DNA of 64,000 nt from CAYJLC01 sp044426345 (GTDB lineage Bacteria > Bacillota > Clostridia > Oscillospirales > Butyricicoccaceae). The position numbers were made by a program, and so were the translations under genes. The notes below the pieces were generated by a model. That model did not search any database. It saw only the letters and a list, made by a program, of their open reading frames with translations, and had not been told where the DNA came from. The DNA lies in NCBI GenBank assembly GCA_044426345.1, contig JAWXUP010000001.1:46183-110182 (forward strand), written 5' to 3'. Below are positions 52,948 through 62,348 of this stretch, piece by piece; position 1 is the stretch's first letter, and every line of letters starts with the position of its first letter.

Positions 52948-52976
52948 ATTCTAACATTAATTCTGCTATTTTTCAA
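52948..52976 (-). promoter_or_regulatory. Promoter of the DivIVA-like gene
   Basis: Minus-strand TTGAAA, 17-nt spacer, TAGAAT, about 40 nt before the start codon, between uvrA and the DivIVA-like gene. Confidence 0.6.
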
Positions 52977-52986
52977 TACAATTCCC

Positions 52987-55812
52987 TTATTTTTGCATAA
53001 TTTTTTTCAAATAATGACCTGTATATGATTGTTCGCACTTAATAATTTTCTCTGGTGAACCACAAAAAACAATTTGACCACCATTCCTACCACCTTCTGG
53101 ACCCAAATCGATAATATTATCTGCAGTTTTTATAACGTCTAAATTATGCTCGATAACTATCACGGTGTTGCCTTGATCGGTAAGTTTCGCAAGCACATCG
53201 CAAAGTTTGTGAACATCAGCTATGTGCAGACCAGTTGTCGGTTCGTCGAGGATATAAATTGTCTTACCAGTTGAACGTTTTGACAGTTCCGTGCTGAGTT
53301 TTACACGTTGAGCCTCACCACCAGAAAGCGTAGTTGAAGGCTGACCCAGACGGATATATCCAAGCCCAACTTCGTTCAATGTTTCAAGTTTTCTGTAGAT
53401 TTTTGGTATGTTTTCGAAGAAATCCATAGCCTCTTCTACCGTCATTTCCAGAACTTCGTGGATATTTTTACCTTTGTAGCGAACTTCTAGCGTTTCACGG
53501 TTGTAGCGTTTGCCTTTACACACCTCGCAAGGCACGTAAATATCCGGTAAAAAGTGCATTTCTATTTTCAGCAAACCGTCACCAGAACACGCTTCGCAAC
53601 GTCCACCTTTCACGTTAAAAGAAAAGCGTCCGTTTGAGTATCCACGCATTTTGGCATCGTTTGTATTTGCGAATAAATCACGAATATCCGTAAAAACCCC
53701 AGTGTAAGTTGCAGGGTTTGAGCGTGGTGTTCTACCGATTGGTGACTGGTCTATATTGATAACTTTGTCGAGGTGTTCGATGCCCTTTATTTCGTCAAAT
53801 TCAGCAGGTCTGATTTTCGCACCGTTCAGCTCGTGAGCTAGTTTTTTATACAAAATTTCATTGATAAGCGATGACTTCCCAGAACCAGAAACGCCAGTCA
53901 CACAAGTCAAAATACCTAGTGGAATTTTAACGCGTACGTCTTGTAAGTTATTAGCTCTAGCACCAATTATTTCAAGGTTTTTACCATTACTTTTACGACG
54001 TTTTTTAGGTATTTCTATGCATTTTCGTCCACTTAGATACTGTCCAGTGAGCGATTTTTCGTCCTTCAGAATTTCCTCAACAGTACCCTCGAAAACTACT
54101 TCCCCACCATGCACGCCAGCACCAGGACCGATGTCGATAATGTGGTCTGCAACGAACATTGTGTCCTCATCATGTTCTACAACAATCAGAGTGTTCCCTA
54201 TATCACGCAATTTTTTCAGCGTGCCAAGTAGCTTTTCATTATCACGTTGATGCAGTCCAATTGACGGTTCGTCGAGTATATAAAGCACTCCCATCAAATA
54301 CGAACCGATTTGCGTTGCCAAGCGAATACGTTGACTTTCACCACCAGAAAGCGTACCAGCAGAGCGAGAAAGCGTTAAATATTCAAGCCCTACGCTAGTC
54401 AAAAATCCTAGACGTTCACGGATTTCTTTTAAAATTCCGTCAGCTATCATAGCGTCATTGCCTTCAAGGTGTAAGTTATTGATAAAATCAAGTGCTTGGT
54501 CTATTGATTTATTACAAAATTCAGCGATGTTGATATCGCCGACAATTACTGCTAAAATCTCGTCTTTCAACCTGTGTCCGTGGCAGTCTGGACAATGGTT
54601 TGCACTCATTGAATTTTCGATATCAGCACGCATATAAACGCTGGTAGTTTCCTTGTATCGACGCTCTAAATTATTAATTACACCCTCAAAAGGACGTTGC
54701 ATCGCAAGACTTCTGCCAGATTTTTCGTAAGATAAGTCCAATTTTTGTTTGCCTGTACCATATAAAAGTGCGTTTACTGCCTCGTCAGACATATCTTTCA
54801 CTTTGGTATTTAAATCAAAGCCATACAGTTCACCAACAGCTGTGTAGTACATATATGCAATCGAACCTTTGTCTGGAATTGTCCAGCCATTTGCAGTTAT
54901 ACCACCCTCTTTTAGTGATAAATTACGGTTTGGCATTACACGTTCAGGGTCGATTTTCAGCAGTGTACCTAGCCCTGCGCAAGTCGAACACGCACCATAT
55001 GGATTGTTGAAACTAAACATACGAGGTGATAATTCTTCCATCGAAATTCCACAATCATCGCAGGCATAATTTTGCGAAAAAATAAAATCCTCACCGTCAA
55101 TTATATTCACGATAACCACGCCTTCGGATAAATTCAACGCAGTTTCAACCGAGTCTGAAATTCTACCTTTCGAGCTGTCTTTTACGATAATTCTATCTAT
55201 AATTATCTCGATATTGTGTTTTTTAGTCTTTGCAAGCTTGATTTCTTCGGTAAGTTCATACATTTGACCGTCAATTCTCGCACGAACGTAGCCATCTTTC
55301 ACAGCTTTTTCTAAAATTTTAGTATGTTCACCTTTTTTGCCTTTTATCACTGGTGAAAGTATCTGAATTCTGGTTTTTTCGCCTAAATTCATCACTTGGT
55401 CAACGATTTGGTCGAGGTTTTGTTTTTTGATTATCTTGCCACATTTCGGACAGTGTGGAATACCAACTCTCGCCCACAAAAGACGTAGGTAATCGTAAAT
55501 TTCAGTGACTGTACCGACCGTCGAGCGTGGGTTTTTCGAGGTAGTTTTTTGGTCGATAGAAATTGCAGGCGACAGACCTTCGATGTACTCGACATTGGGT
55601 TTTTCCATTTGCCCTAAAAATTGGCGAGCGTATGACGAAAGCGACTCAACATAACGACGTTGACCTTCGGCATAAATTGTGTCAAACGCGAGTGATGATT
55701 TCCCAGAACCTGAAATCCCAGTAATAACCACCAGTTTGTCACGTGGTATTTCTATGTCAATATTTTTAAGGTTATGCTCTTTTGCACCCTTAACAATTAT
55801 ACTTTTGTTCAT
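52987..55812 (-). CDS. uvrA: Excinuclease ABC subunit A
   Basis: A 941-residue damage-recognition ATPase: Walker A GISGSGKSS near the N-terminus and GVSGSGKSS near 630, two LSGGE signatures (GTLSGGESQRIRLA, TTLSGGEAQRVKLS), Walker B ILDEPSIGL and ILDEPTTGL, and zinc-binding CPKCGKII, CDDCG, CPDCHG and CEACSGDG pairs. Start ATG after AAGGAAC. uvrB lies upstream in the same direction, separated by a 341-nt repeat-filled gap. Confidence 0.97.
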   Translation of the reverse strand: MNKSIIVKGAKEHNLKNIDIEIPRDKLVVITGISGSGKSSLAFDTIYAEGQRRYVESLSSYARQFLGQMEKPNVEYIEGLSPAISIDQKTTSKNPRSTVGTVTEIYDYLRLLWARVGIPHCPKCGKIIKKQNLDQIVDQVMNLGEKTRIQILSPVIKGKKGEHTKILEKAVKDGYVRARIDGQMYELTEEIKLAKTKKHNIEIIIDRIIVKDSSKGRISDSVETALNLSEGVVIVNIIDGEDFIFSQNYACDDCGISMEELSPRMFSFNNPYGACSTCAGLGTLLKIDPERVMPNRNLSLKEGGITANGWTIPDKGSIAYMYYTAVGELYGFDLNTKVKDMSDEAVNALLYGTGKQKLDLSYEKSGRSLAMQRPFEGVINNLERRYKETTSVYMRADIENSMSANHCPDCHGHRLKDEILAVIVGDINIAEFCNKSIDQALDFINNLHLEGNDAMIADGILKEIRERLGFLTSVGLEYLTLSRSAGTLSGGESQRIRLATQIGSYLMGVLYILDEPSIGLHQRDNEKLLGTLKKLRDIGNTLIVVEHDEDTMFVADHIIDIGPGAGVHGGEVVFEGTVEEILKDEKSLTGQYLSGRKCIEIPKKRRKSNGKNLEIIGARANNLQDVRVKIPLGILTCVTGVSGSGKSSLINEILYKKLAHELNGAKIRPAEFDEIKGIEHLDKVINIDQSPIGRTPRSNPATYTGVFTDIRDLFANTNDAKMRGYSNGRFSFNVKGGRCEACSGDGLLKIEMHFLPDIYVPCEVCKGKRYNRETLEVRYKGKNIHEVLEMTVEEAMDFFENIPKIYRKLETLNEVGLGYIRLGQPSTTLSGGEAQRVKLSTELSKRSTGKTIYILDEPTTGLHIADVHKLCDVLAKLTDQGNTVIVIEHNLDVIKTADNIIDLGPEGGRNGGQIVFCGSPEKIIKCEQSYTGHYLKKIMQK

Positions 55813-55911
55813 TTTATGTTCCTTTTTTGGATTTTTTATATAAATTTCGATATTTTTGTATTGTTTTTTGCGTGTGCGTATTATTTTTTGCGTATACGTA
55901 TTTTACAGCGT

Positions 55912-55939
55912 GTCACGGACGAACGCAGTTCTCCCCTAC
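55912..55939. repeat. REP-like repeat, between uvrB and uvrA
   Basis: GTCACGGACGAACGCAGTTC followed by TCCCCTAC, a GTAGGGGCGAAC-family unit with inverted arms GAAC/GTTC around GCA. Same orientation as the copy at 56131-56157. Confidence 0.75.
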
Positions 55940-55966
55940 TGGGTGCAATATTTCAAAATCGTGCTA

Positions 55967-56070
55967 ACTCCCTCCGTCAAAATCAAAGATTTGCCACCTC
56001 CCTCGGAGAGGGAGGCTTTTTCCTTTGGCTCTCTCTTCGAGGGAGCTGTCACCTCAGTGACTGAGGGAGT
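55967..56070. repeat. 104-bp MITE-like element with terminal inverted repeats
   Basis: Starts ACTCCCTCCGTCA and ends TGACTGAGGGAGT: 12 of 13 positions are complementary. Inside are hairpins CCTCCCTCGGAGAGGGAGG and CTCTCTTCGAGGGAG and a GTCACCTCAGTGAC arm. Repeats of this type are scattered in gut Clostridia. It encodes no protein. It lies between two REP-like copies. Confidence 0.75.
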
Positions 56071-56130
56071 ATACGGAGTATTGTTTTTTGCGTATACATA
56101 TTTTTTTTCGTGTGCATATTTCACATTATG

Positions 56131-56157
56131 GCACGGACGAACGCAGTTCGCCCCTAC
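56131..56157. repeat. REP-like repeat forming the uvrB stop codon
   Basis: GCACGGACGAACGCAGTTCG then CCCCTAC. On the minus strand the first bases of the unit, TAG GGGCGAAC, provide the uvrB stop codon (56156-56154). Confidence 0.75.
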
Positions 56158-58109
56158 TGCATCGCCTTAATTTGGTCACGAATTTTTGCTGCTAATTCAA
56201 ATTCTAGCATTTTCGCAGCCTCTTTCATTTGTTTTGTAAGCTCGGAAATCATACGTTCTTTGGCATTTTTATCCATTTTTTTCTTAGCATTTGAGCTTGG
56301 AAGTTTATTATCCATAGAAATTTCGATAATATCACGCACTTCTTTTTTTACGGTTTTAGGTGTAATTCCGTGTTTTTCGTTGTGCGCCATTTGAATTTCT
56401 CGACGTCGATTGGTTTCTTTTATCGCCCTATCCATCGACGGAGTAATTTTGTCAGCATACATTATAACCTTGCCTTTTTCATTTCTCGCAGCACGTCCGA
56501 TAGTTTGAACAAGCGACGTTTCCGAACGCAAAAAACCTTCTTTATCAGCATCTAAAATACAAATTGTAGTTACTTCTGGAATGTCCAAACCTTCACGCAG
56601 TAAGTTAATCCCAATAAGCACATCATACACTCCAAGCCTTAAATCACGGATAATTTGCATACGCTCGATAGTTTTTACATCGTGGTGCATATAGCAAACT
56701 TTTACGCCTGCCTCACGCAGATAATTCGTCAAATCCTCAGCCATCTTTTTGGTAAGCGTTGTAATTAACGTGCGTTCTTTTTTCTCAACTTTATCGTGAA
56801 TTTCCTCAAGCAAATCGTCAATTTGATTTTCCGTTGGACGTATAAAAATCTCTGGGTCTAAAAGCCCTGTCGGACGAATTAACTGCTCAACTATTTGTGA
56901 TGAATTATCCTTTTCATACTGTGCCGGAGTCGCCGAAACATAGACTGTAGTTGGCATTTTCTTTTCAAATTCACCAAAATTTAACGGTCTATTGTCAAAC
57001 GCTGACGGTAGTCTAAAACCATTTTCGATAAGCGATTCTTTTCTGGCTCTGTCACCAAAATACATACCACGAACTTGTGGCAACATAACGTGTGATTCGT
57101 CAACAAAAAGCATAAAATCTTTTGGGAAATAATCAATCAGCGTAAACGGAGTCGAGCCTGGTTCACGCCCAGAAAGTACCCTAGAGTAATTTTCAATCCC
57201 GCTGCAAAAGCCGATTTCTTCAAGCATTTCCATATCATAATTTGTACGCTGTGATATTCTTTGCGCCTCAACAAATTTTTCTTGGTCTAAGAAAAACTGC
57301 TCACGCTCTGCAAGTTCTCGACGAATTTCACGCACGGCATTTCCGATTTTATCAGCCGTTGTAACGTAGTGAGATGCTGGAAAAATCACGGTATGTGCTA
57401 GAGTTCTTCGTACCACACCTGTGATGATATCAATTTCTGTAATGCGATAAACCTCATCAAATTCAAGTTCAATACGTATTGCGTAATCATCTGTATTGGC
57501 TGGGTGAATTTCTATGGTATCACCACGCACGCGAAACCTATTTCTATCAAAGGCTATGTCATTTCGCTCATACTGAATATCGGTTAATTTTCGCAGTAAT
57601 TTTTCACGAGTATATTCCATACCAACACGCAGTGACACTACTAAATTTTCGTAATCAACTGGGTCACCTAGCGAATAAATACACGATACTGATGCGACGA
57701 TAATAACGTCACGACGTTCAAAAAGTGCTGCTGTTGCTGAGTGTCGCAAACGGTCGATTTCATCATTAACCTTAGAATCCTTCTCGATATATGTATCTGT
57801 CGAGGCGATGTATGCCTCTGGTTGATAATAATCGTAATAAGACACAAAATATTCCACGGCATTCTCTGGAAAAAACTCACGGAATTCCGAACAAAGCTGT
57901 GCTGCAAGCGTTTTATTATGTGCCAAAACCAACGTCGGACGTTGAACTCGTTCGATAATATTCGCCATAGTAAACGTTTTACCCGAACCGGTAACGCCAA
58001 GTAGTGTCTGTTCTTTTGCGCCATTTTCGATACCAGAAACCAAGGCATCAATAGCCTGAGGTTGGTCACCAGCTGGCTTGTAATCTGATTTTATTTTAAA
58101 TTGTGGCAT
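56154..58109 (-). CDS. uvrB: Excinuclease ABC subunit B
   Basis: A 651-residue helicase-like repair protein: Walker A GVTGSGKTFT, the DNA-wedging hairpin region YYDYYQPEAYIASTDTYIEKD at about 92-112, DESH (DEAD-type) in FVDESHVM, GRAARN, and the C-terminal UVR domain that contacts UvrC (SELTKQMKEAAKMLEFELAA). It opens damaged DNA handed over by UvrA. Start ATG after GAGGTG. The stop codon comes from a REP-like repeat. Confidence 0.97.
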   Translation of the reverse strand: MPQFKIKSDYKPAGDQPQAIDALVSGIENGAKEQTLLGVTGSGKTFTMANIIERVQRPTLVLAHNKTLAAQLCSEFREFFPENAVEYFVSYYDYYQPEAYIASTDTYIEKDSKVNDEIDRLRHSATAALFERRDVIIVASVSCIYSLGDPVDYENLVVSLRVGMEYTREKLLRKLTDIQYERNDIAFDRNRFRVRGDTIEIHPANTDDYAIRIELEFDEVYRITEIDIITGVVRRTLAHTVIFPASHYVTTADKIGNAVREIRRELAEREQFFLDQEKFVEAQRISQRTNYDMEMLEEIGFCSGIENYSRVLSGREPGSTPFTLIDYFPKDFMLFVDESHVMLPQVRGMYFGDRARKESLIENGFRLPSAFDNRPLNFGEFEKKMPTTVYVSATPAQYEKDNSSQIVEQLIRPTGLLDPEIFIRPTENQIDDLLEEIHDKVEKKERTLITTLTKKMAEDLTNYLREAGVKVCYMHHDVKTIERMQIIRDLRLGVYDVLIGINLLREGLDIPEVTTICILDADKEGFLRSETSLVQTIGRAARNEKGKVIMYADKITPSMDRAIKETNRRREIQMAHNEKHGITPKTVKKEVRDIIEISMDNKLPSSNAKKKMDKNAKERMISELTKQMKEAAKMLEFELAAKIRDQIKAMQ

Positions 58110-58151
58110 ATAAACACCTCGATTTTTATGTTGTTAAACTTAATATATGTA

Positions 58152-58172
58152 TGGAACGCATTATATGCATTC
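58152..58172. repeat. Hairpin repeat GGAACGCAT type, degenerate
   Basis: GGAACGCAT-TAT-ATGCATTCC, one mismatch in the arms; a perfect relative is the terminator-hairpin at 60246-60266. It lies in the uvrB leader region. Confidence 0.5.
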
Positions 58173-58297
58173 CTAAATGGTGCGTTATTTTTTTCTCGTG
58201 AAAACTCCCTCCAAGTGAGAGGCTCAGCTTGTAGAAAAACTAATTTTCAAAATATATTTTTCGTTAGAATATACAAATTTTTTATTTTGTGCCTCTA

Positions 58298-58386
58298 CAA
58301 CTTACAACTAGTGCTATCTTTTTTCTCGGCAGTCGCTCGCCGCGTGGCTGATACTTTGGGACGTCCCAAAGTATCCAAAAGACGAA
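58298..58386. repeat. Dispersed intergenic repeat, copy B (long hairpin)
   Basis: Nearly identical to 6761-6842, but the hairpin is the 26-bp perfect palindrome GATACTTTGGGAC/GTCCCAAAGTATC. The 683-nt gap 58110-58792 also holds a degenerate MITE end (ACTCCCTCC near 58206), two open frames without ribosome sites (58101-58466 plus, 58458-58655 minus) that appear non-coding, and the repeat at 58624-58653. Confidence 0.75.
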
Positions 58387-58623
58387 ATCTTTTTGCTAAA
58401 AGATTTATCAAAATCTGGGGCGTATATTTTTACTGTATGTTCGCAATCCGGCATCCGTTAGCCTAACCACTCGTACTCCAACTCGCTATCGCTTATACAG
58501 TGGAGTAGATAAATTTTCTCGACCACGTAGTTGCCTATTTCGGTGCTTGAACTTACGTTATTCGTGCCACGCACGTTTGGTGCAGTGTTATAATTTATTT
58601 CTAAGTGAAAAATAATTATCCCT

Positions 58624-58653
58624 GTAGGGGCGAACTGCGTTCGTCCGTGACAC
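58624..58653. repeat. REP-like repeat
   Basis: GTAGGGGCGAACTGCGTTCG followed by TCCGTGACAC, the same family as 55912-55939 and 56131-56157, here in opposite orientation. A GTCAC-AACA-GTGAC hairpin follows at about 58690. Confidence 0.75.
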
Positions 58654-58792
58654 ACAACAAAACATCACCATTTTAAAAAACTATTCTCCCCGTAGGGTAG
58701 TCACAACAGTGACTTAGGAAACTCACCGTAGCTGAATTAAATTATACAAAGTTTAATTTAATTGTACCACAATCAGTACAAAATATCAATAA

Positions 58793-60127
58793 CTACATTG
58801 CAAGAGTTCCATTTTCTTCTTCAATCAATATCACAATATTCTGAATTTGACCTGTTTTAGCGTTTACATACACTATATAATTGTCTTGATTTTCGTTTTT
58901 ACACTTAAATTCATACGTCAAAACCTCATTTTGTCCACTAGATGGTATAATCGCCATTCCTTCACTCTGAATTTCAAGTTTATCCGAAACCACTTCTCTC
59001 GCCTCATCAATGCTAATCTCTGCCGATAAATCCTCACGCTCTCTATGACTCATTATATACCCACGCGATTCCACACCTGCAAGCGTTCCATCATCTTTAT
59101 AAATTTCAAGTTTCAACAAGTCAGGGTAAAGCACAACATCATCTTGACTAAATGCAAAATTTATCGTTACAGTGTCATCAGTTTCTATAAAATAAGTTTC
59201 CACAACCTCTGTATAACCCTGACTTGCAAGCATTTCTTTAGCAATTTCAACACATTCATCAGCTGTTTTCGTAGCCTTTCCAACCTCACGATAGTTTATG
59301 AAATTCAACACGTGACCTCCTTGCACGGTAACATCTAGCGTAATTTCATCATCTTCCTTAGAACTTTGAAACTTATACACATCAATTTGGCTGTCAACTG
59401 TAGAAATATACTGCACTTGGTCTATATCTGTATCCAAAAAGCTTGCAACAATAATTTGTGCATCATCAATGGAAATTTCACTCTCATTTTTGATGAGTTC
59501 AGGCTCTAATTTATCTATATGAGATGAAAATGGTCCATCATAAATCAACGTAGCAAATTCTTGCATTTCAGGTTCAATTTCACTTTCTTCGCTAAAATCA
59601 CCAACCGTTTGCACGTTTTGATTGTCAAAAGTCGTGATATTCATATCGTAATCACTAGTTTCACCGTTATTATACTGCGTTTTAATAATAGAAAGCTCAA
59701 TCGCTAACTGCTCTGTTTTTTCTGCCAACATTGCTATATTAGCCTGCTCTTCATCTGATAAGCTTGAACCATCTGCAACTTTTTTCATCATAGCTAATGA
59801 ATAATCACCAACCGTTGAAATAAATTCATACGTTTGCGACATATTATTCTCCGAATTCGGCAACTGCGACAAATTTGCCTTAGCCATTTCAGACTGACTA
59901 TACGCCTCTGCTAGCATCGATACCGAATACGACGGAGTTGTTGCATACACACTTTTTGCAAGTGCTGTATCAATTTTTGAAACGCTAGACACAAACTCAG
60001 AAAATGCTCTATCGCTTTCATAATACGCAAGCGTTTGTGCTGTGTCTGACTTATCGTAAAAATAAATCGAAATACCAATTGCAACCACAAGTAATGATGC
60101 TAATATTATTGTTAATGTATTTTTCAT
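58793..60127 (-). CDS. ypeB: Germination protein YpeB
   Basis: A 444-residue protein: N-terminal transmembrane anchor (about 5-23), a helical middle domain, the family-specific YDGPFSSHI (about 200-208), and PepSY-like modules in the C-terminal half (ISIDDAQIIVASFL, CVEIAKEMLASQGY, ISIDEAREVVSDKL). In Bacillus YpeB stabilises the cortex-lytic enzyme SleB in the spore inner membrane; presence implies endospore formation. No sleB is adjacent here. The ATG at 60127 follows GGAGG; an in-frame GTG at 60139 overlaps that site. Confidence 0.9.
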   Translation of the reverse strand: MKNTLTIILASLLVVAIGISIYFYDKSDTAQTLAYYESDRAFSEFVSSVSKIDTALAKSVYATTPSYSVSMLAEAYSQSEMAKANLSQLPNSENNMSQTYEFISTVGDYSLAMMKKVADGSSLSDEEQANIAMLAEKTEQLAIELSIIKTQYNNGETSDYDMNITTFDNQNVQTVGDFSEESEIEPEMQEFATLIYDGPFSSHIDKLEPELIKNESEISIDDAQIIVASFLDTDIDQVQYISTVDSQIDVYKFQSSKEDDEITLDVTVQGGHVLNFINYREVGKATKTADECVEIAKEMLASQGYTEVVETYFIETDDTVTINFAFSQDDVVLYPDLLKLEIYKDDGTLAGVESRGYIMSHREREDLSAEISIDEAREVVSDKLEIQSEGMAIIPSSGQNEVLTYEFKCKNENQDNYIVYVNAKTGQIQNIVILIEEENGTLAM

Positions 60128-60235
60128 AGTAACCTCCACAATTTTTTTCTAACTATATTTTGGCTATTTTTTAAAAAACTATACAAAAAACAATGCTATA
60201 TGTTGTCCTCGATAACAGAAATTTATTTTTTATTA

Positions 60236-60266
60236 AAACAAACAAGGAACGCATACAATGCGTTCC
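60236..60266 (-). terminator. Terminator of the mreC-mreD-pbp2 transcript
   Basis: Perfect minus-strand stem GGAACGCAT/ATGCGTTCC with TGT loop, followed by TTGTTTGTTTT; it doubles as a member of the hairpin-repeat family seen at 58152-58172. Confidence 0.75.
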
Positions 60267-60275
60267 CTACAATTT

Positions 60276-62348
60276 TTATTCTGTTATTGTTACGATGATA
60301 TCCGAAACTTCTTCGCCTTCCAAAACTTCATCTTCTTCTGAAACTTCGTTCAAGCCGAAATACTGGTCATAAATATCTCGAACTACTGGTGCTACGTTAC
60401 CACCTGTACCAGCGTGCTCTCCGATTACACAAACTGCGATTTCTGGTTCGTCAAACGGTGCAAACGATACGAAAACACCTGTCGCAGAACCCGAACCAAC
60501 TTGCGCTGATCCTGTTTTACCAGCTACTGCGATAGGATAGTCCCTGAAAACACTAGCCGCTGTACCACCTTCATTTACAACATCACTCATACCTTGTAAG
60601 ATAGTTTCGATATTTGCAGGGTCAACGTCAAGAACTTGAATAGGTTCTGGATTGTTTTCAAAAATAAGCTCGCTGTAATCATAGCTGTAAACTGCTTTTA
60701 GCAGATGTGCTTGATTTAATGTTCCTCCATTTGCTAGCGTTGCTATATAATTTGCAAGCTGAACAGGTGTGAATAAGTGGTCAGACTGACCTATAGCTGC
60801 CGCCAATGTGTCACCAGGATACCAAGTATTTCCTTTTGCGTCACGAGAAGTAGGACCTGCAATATTACCAATTTTTTCAGAAAGTTCTAAACCAGTGCTT
60901 TGTCCCAAACCAAGCATTGCAGCATATTCTTCCATAGTAGCACCGGTTACAAGTCTGCCCGTTTCGTAGAAAAAGTAGTTGCAAGAATATTTTATAGCAC
61001 CTGCTACATTAATATATCCATGCGTACTTCCGTAGTCATTATAAATCCAACAAGCCGGTTGATAATCTGAGTAATATGTGTATTTACCTTTGTCTTGAAT
61101 TATTGTCGACGAAGTAATAACACCTTCTTCAAGACCTGCTAACGCAGTTACCATTTTATAGGTTGAACCAGGTGCATAAGTGCCATTTGTAGCACGATTG
61201 AACATAGGTTTTAGTGTGTCTGAAAGCAATTCAGAATAATCTGCGTTAAATGTTTTCAGACTGTAAGTTGGGTATGATGCAAGCGCTAAAATTTCACCTG
61301 TATTAACATCAATTACAACAGCTGCGCCACCTTCAATATCATAGCCAGCTTTGTTATAATCAATACCATTTTGTTGAATAGATGCAAAAGTGGTTGCTAG
61401 GGATTCTTCCACGACTGCTTGAAGTTCTAAATCAAGTGTTAAAACAGCATTATTACCAGGAATTGGGTCAACCGAAGTACCCTTTGCGACAACCTCATCT
61501 TTAATAACAAGGTCATTTGCTTTTTTTCCGTTGGTAGCTTTTAAATATGTTTCTAAAACCTTTTCCATACCGTCTTTACCAATGGTTGCATTGAGTGAAT
61601 ATCCTTGAGATTTTAGTTCAGCATATTCTTCAGCAAAAATAGGTCCAACACGGCCTAAAATATGTGCAGCGTAGTCTGTTTGGTATTCGCGAACAGGAGT
61701 TTCATCAATTTCAACTCCAACAAAATAATCGCTCATTTCACGGATATAAGTTACAACTTCAATGTTCACGTTTTCAGCAAAAGCAAAGCTATTGAAAGTC
61801 GAGAAATTTTGTTGCTCCATTTCGTAACGAACCGAGATGACATCTAGTAAATCTTGGCTTGTCATATATTCCGTGATACTGTAACGTTCTGCTAAAAACT
61901 CGATGATTTCGTTTTCAGTATCTACATCATCGCTAGCTTTTTTAGATGTTAAAAATGACATCAGCTTGTCCGTACTACTGGTGAAAACGTATCTACCATT
62001 TGTTAGTTCCATCGGAAAAGTTGAGGTGTATTCGAGGTCATATTCATCTAAAATTTCGATAAGATCGGTGATTATTTTATTTTGAGTGTCCGAATTCCAC
62101 AAAGATTTATTGAAACGTAGCGAAAAAGCCATCGTGTTTGAAATCAATTTTTCACCGTTTCGATCAATTATTTCACCACGTGCGGCATATAAAGTTGTGT
62201 TACCAGAAAGCGATTTGTCAGCATCTTCACGATATTCCTCACCGTGAACGATTTGAAGGTCATAAAGTTCGTATACGCAAAGGAAAATGAACAAAACAAC
62301 TACAACTACAATTGATAAAATGCGTAATATAAAACTTTTGTTGCTCAT
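60276..62348 (-). CDS. mrdA: Penicillin-binding protein 2 (class B transpeptidase)
   Basis: A 690-residue class B PBP: N-terminal membrane anchor (about 8-27), dimerisation domain with AARGEIIDRNGE, and a transpeptidase domain with the active-site serine motif STYK in APGSTYKMVTAL, SCN in KYSCNYFF, and KTG in AGKTGSAQ. It cross-links peptidoglycan in the elongation machinery with MreC/MreD. Its ATG overlaps the mreD stop by one base (TAATG). Acidic C-terminal tail of about 30 residues. Confidence 0.95.
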   Translation of the reverse strand: MSNKSFILRILSIVVVVVLFIFLCVYELYDLQIVHGEEYREDADKSLSGNTTLYAARGEIIDRNGEKLISNTMAFSLRFNKSLWNSDTQNKIITDLIEILDEYDLEYTSTFPMELTNGRYVFTSSTDKLMSFLTSKKASDDVDTENEIIEFLAERYSITEYMTSQDLLDVISVRYEMEQQNFSTFNSFAFAENVNIEVVTYIREMSDYFVGVEIDETPVREYQTDYAAHILGRVGPIFAEEYAELKSQGYSLNATIGKDGMEKVLETYLKATNGKKANDLVIKDEVVAKGTSVDPIPGNNAVLTLDLELQAVVEESLATTFASIQQNGIDYNKAGYDIEGGAAVVIDVNTGEILALASYPTYSLKTFNADYSELLSDTLKPMFNRATNGTYAPGSTYKMVTALAGLEEGVITSSTIIQDKGKYTYYSDYQPACWIYNDYGSTHGYINVAGAIKYSCNYFFYETGRLVTGATMEEYAAMLGLGQSTGLELSEKIGNIAGPTSRDAKGNTWYPGDTLAAAIGQSDHLFTPVQLANYIATLANGGTLNQAHLLKAVYSYDYSELIFENNPEPIQVLDVDPANIETILQGMSDVVNEGGTAASVFRDYPIAVAGKTGSAQVGSGSATGVFVSFAPFDEPEIAVCVIGEHAGTGGNVAPVVRDIYDQYFGLNEVSEEDEVLEGEEVSDIIVTITE

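Noticed and set aside
55774..56394. Several plus-strand open frames across the uvrB-uvrA gap
   Set aside because: They translate REP-like and MITE-like repeats and the antisense of uvrB; no ribosome sites.
58101..58655. Two open frames, plus and minus, in the uvrB-ypeB gap
   Set aside because: They consist of dispersed repeat sequence, lack ribosome sites, and the same repeat at 6761-6842 does not keep a frame.
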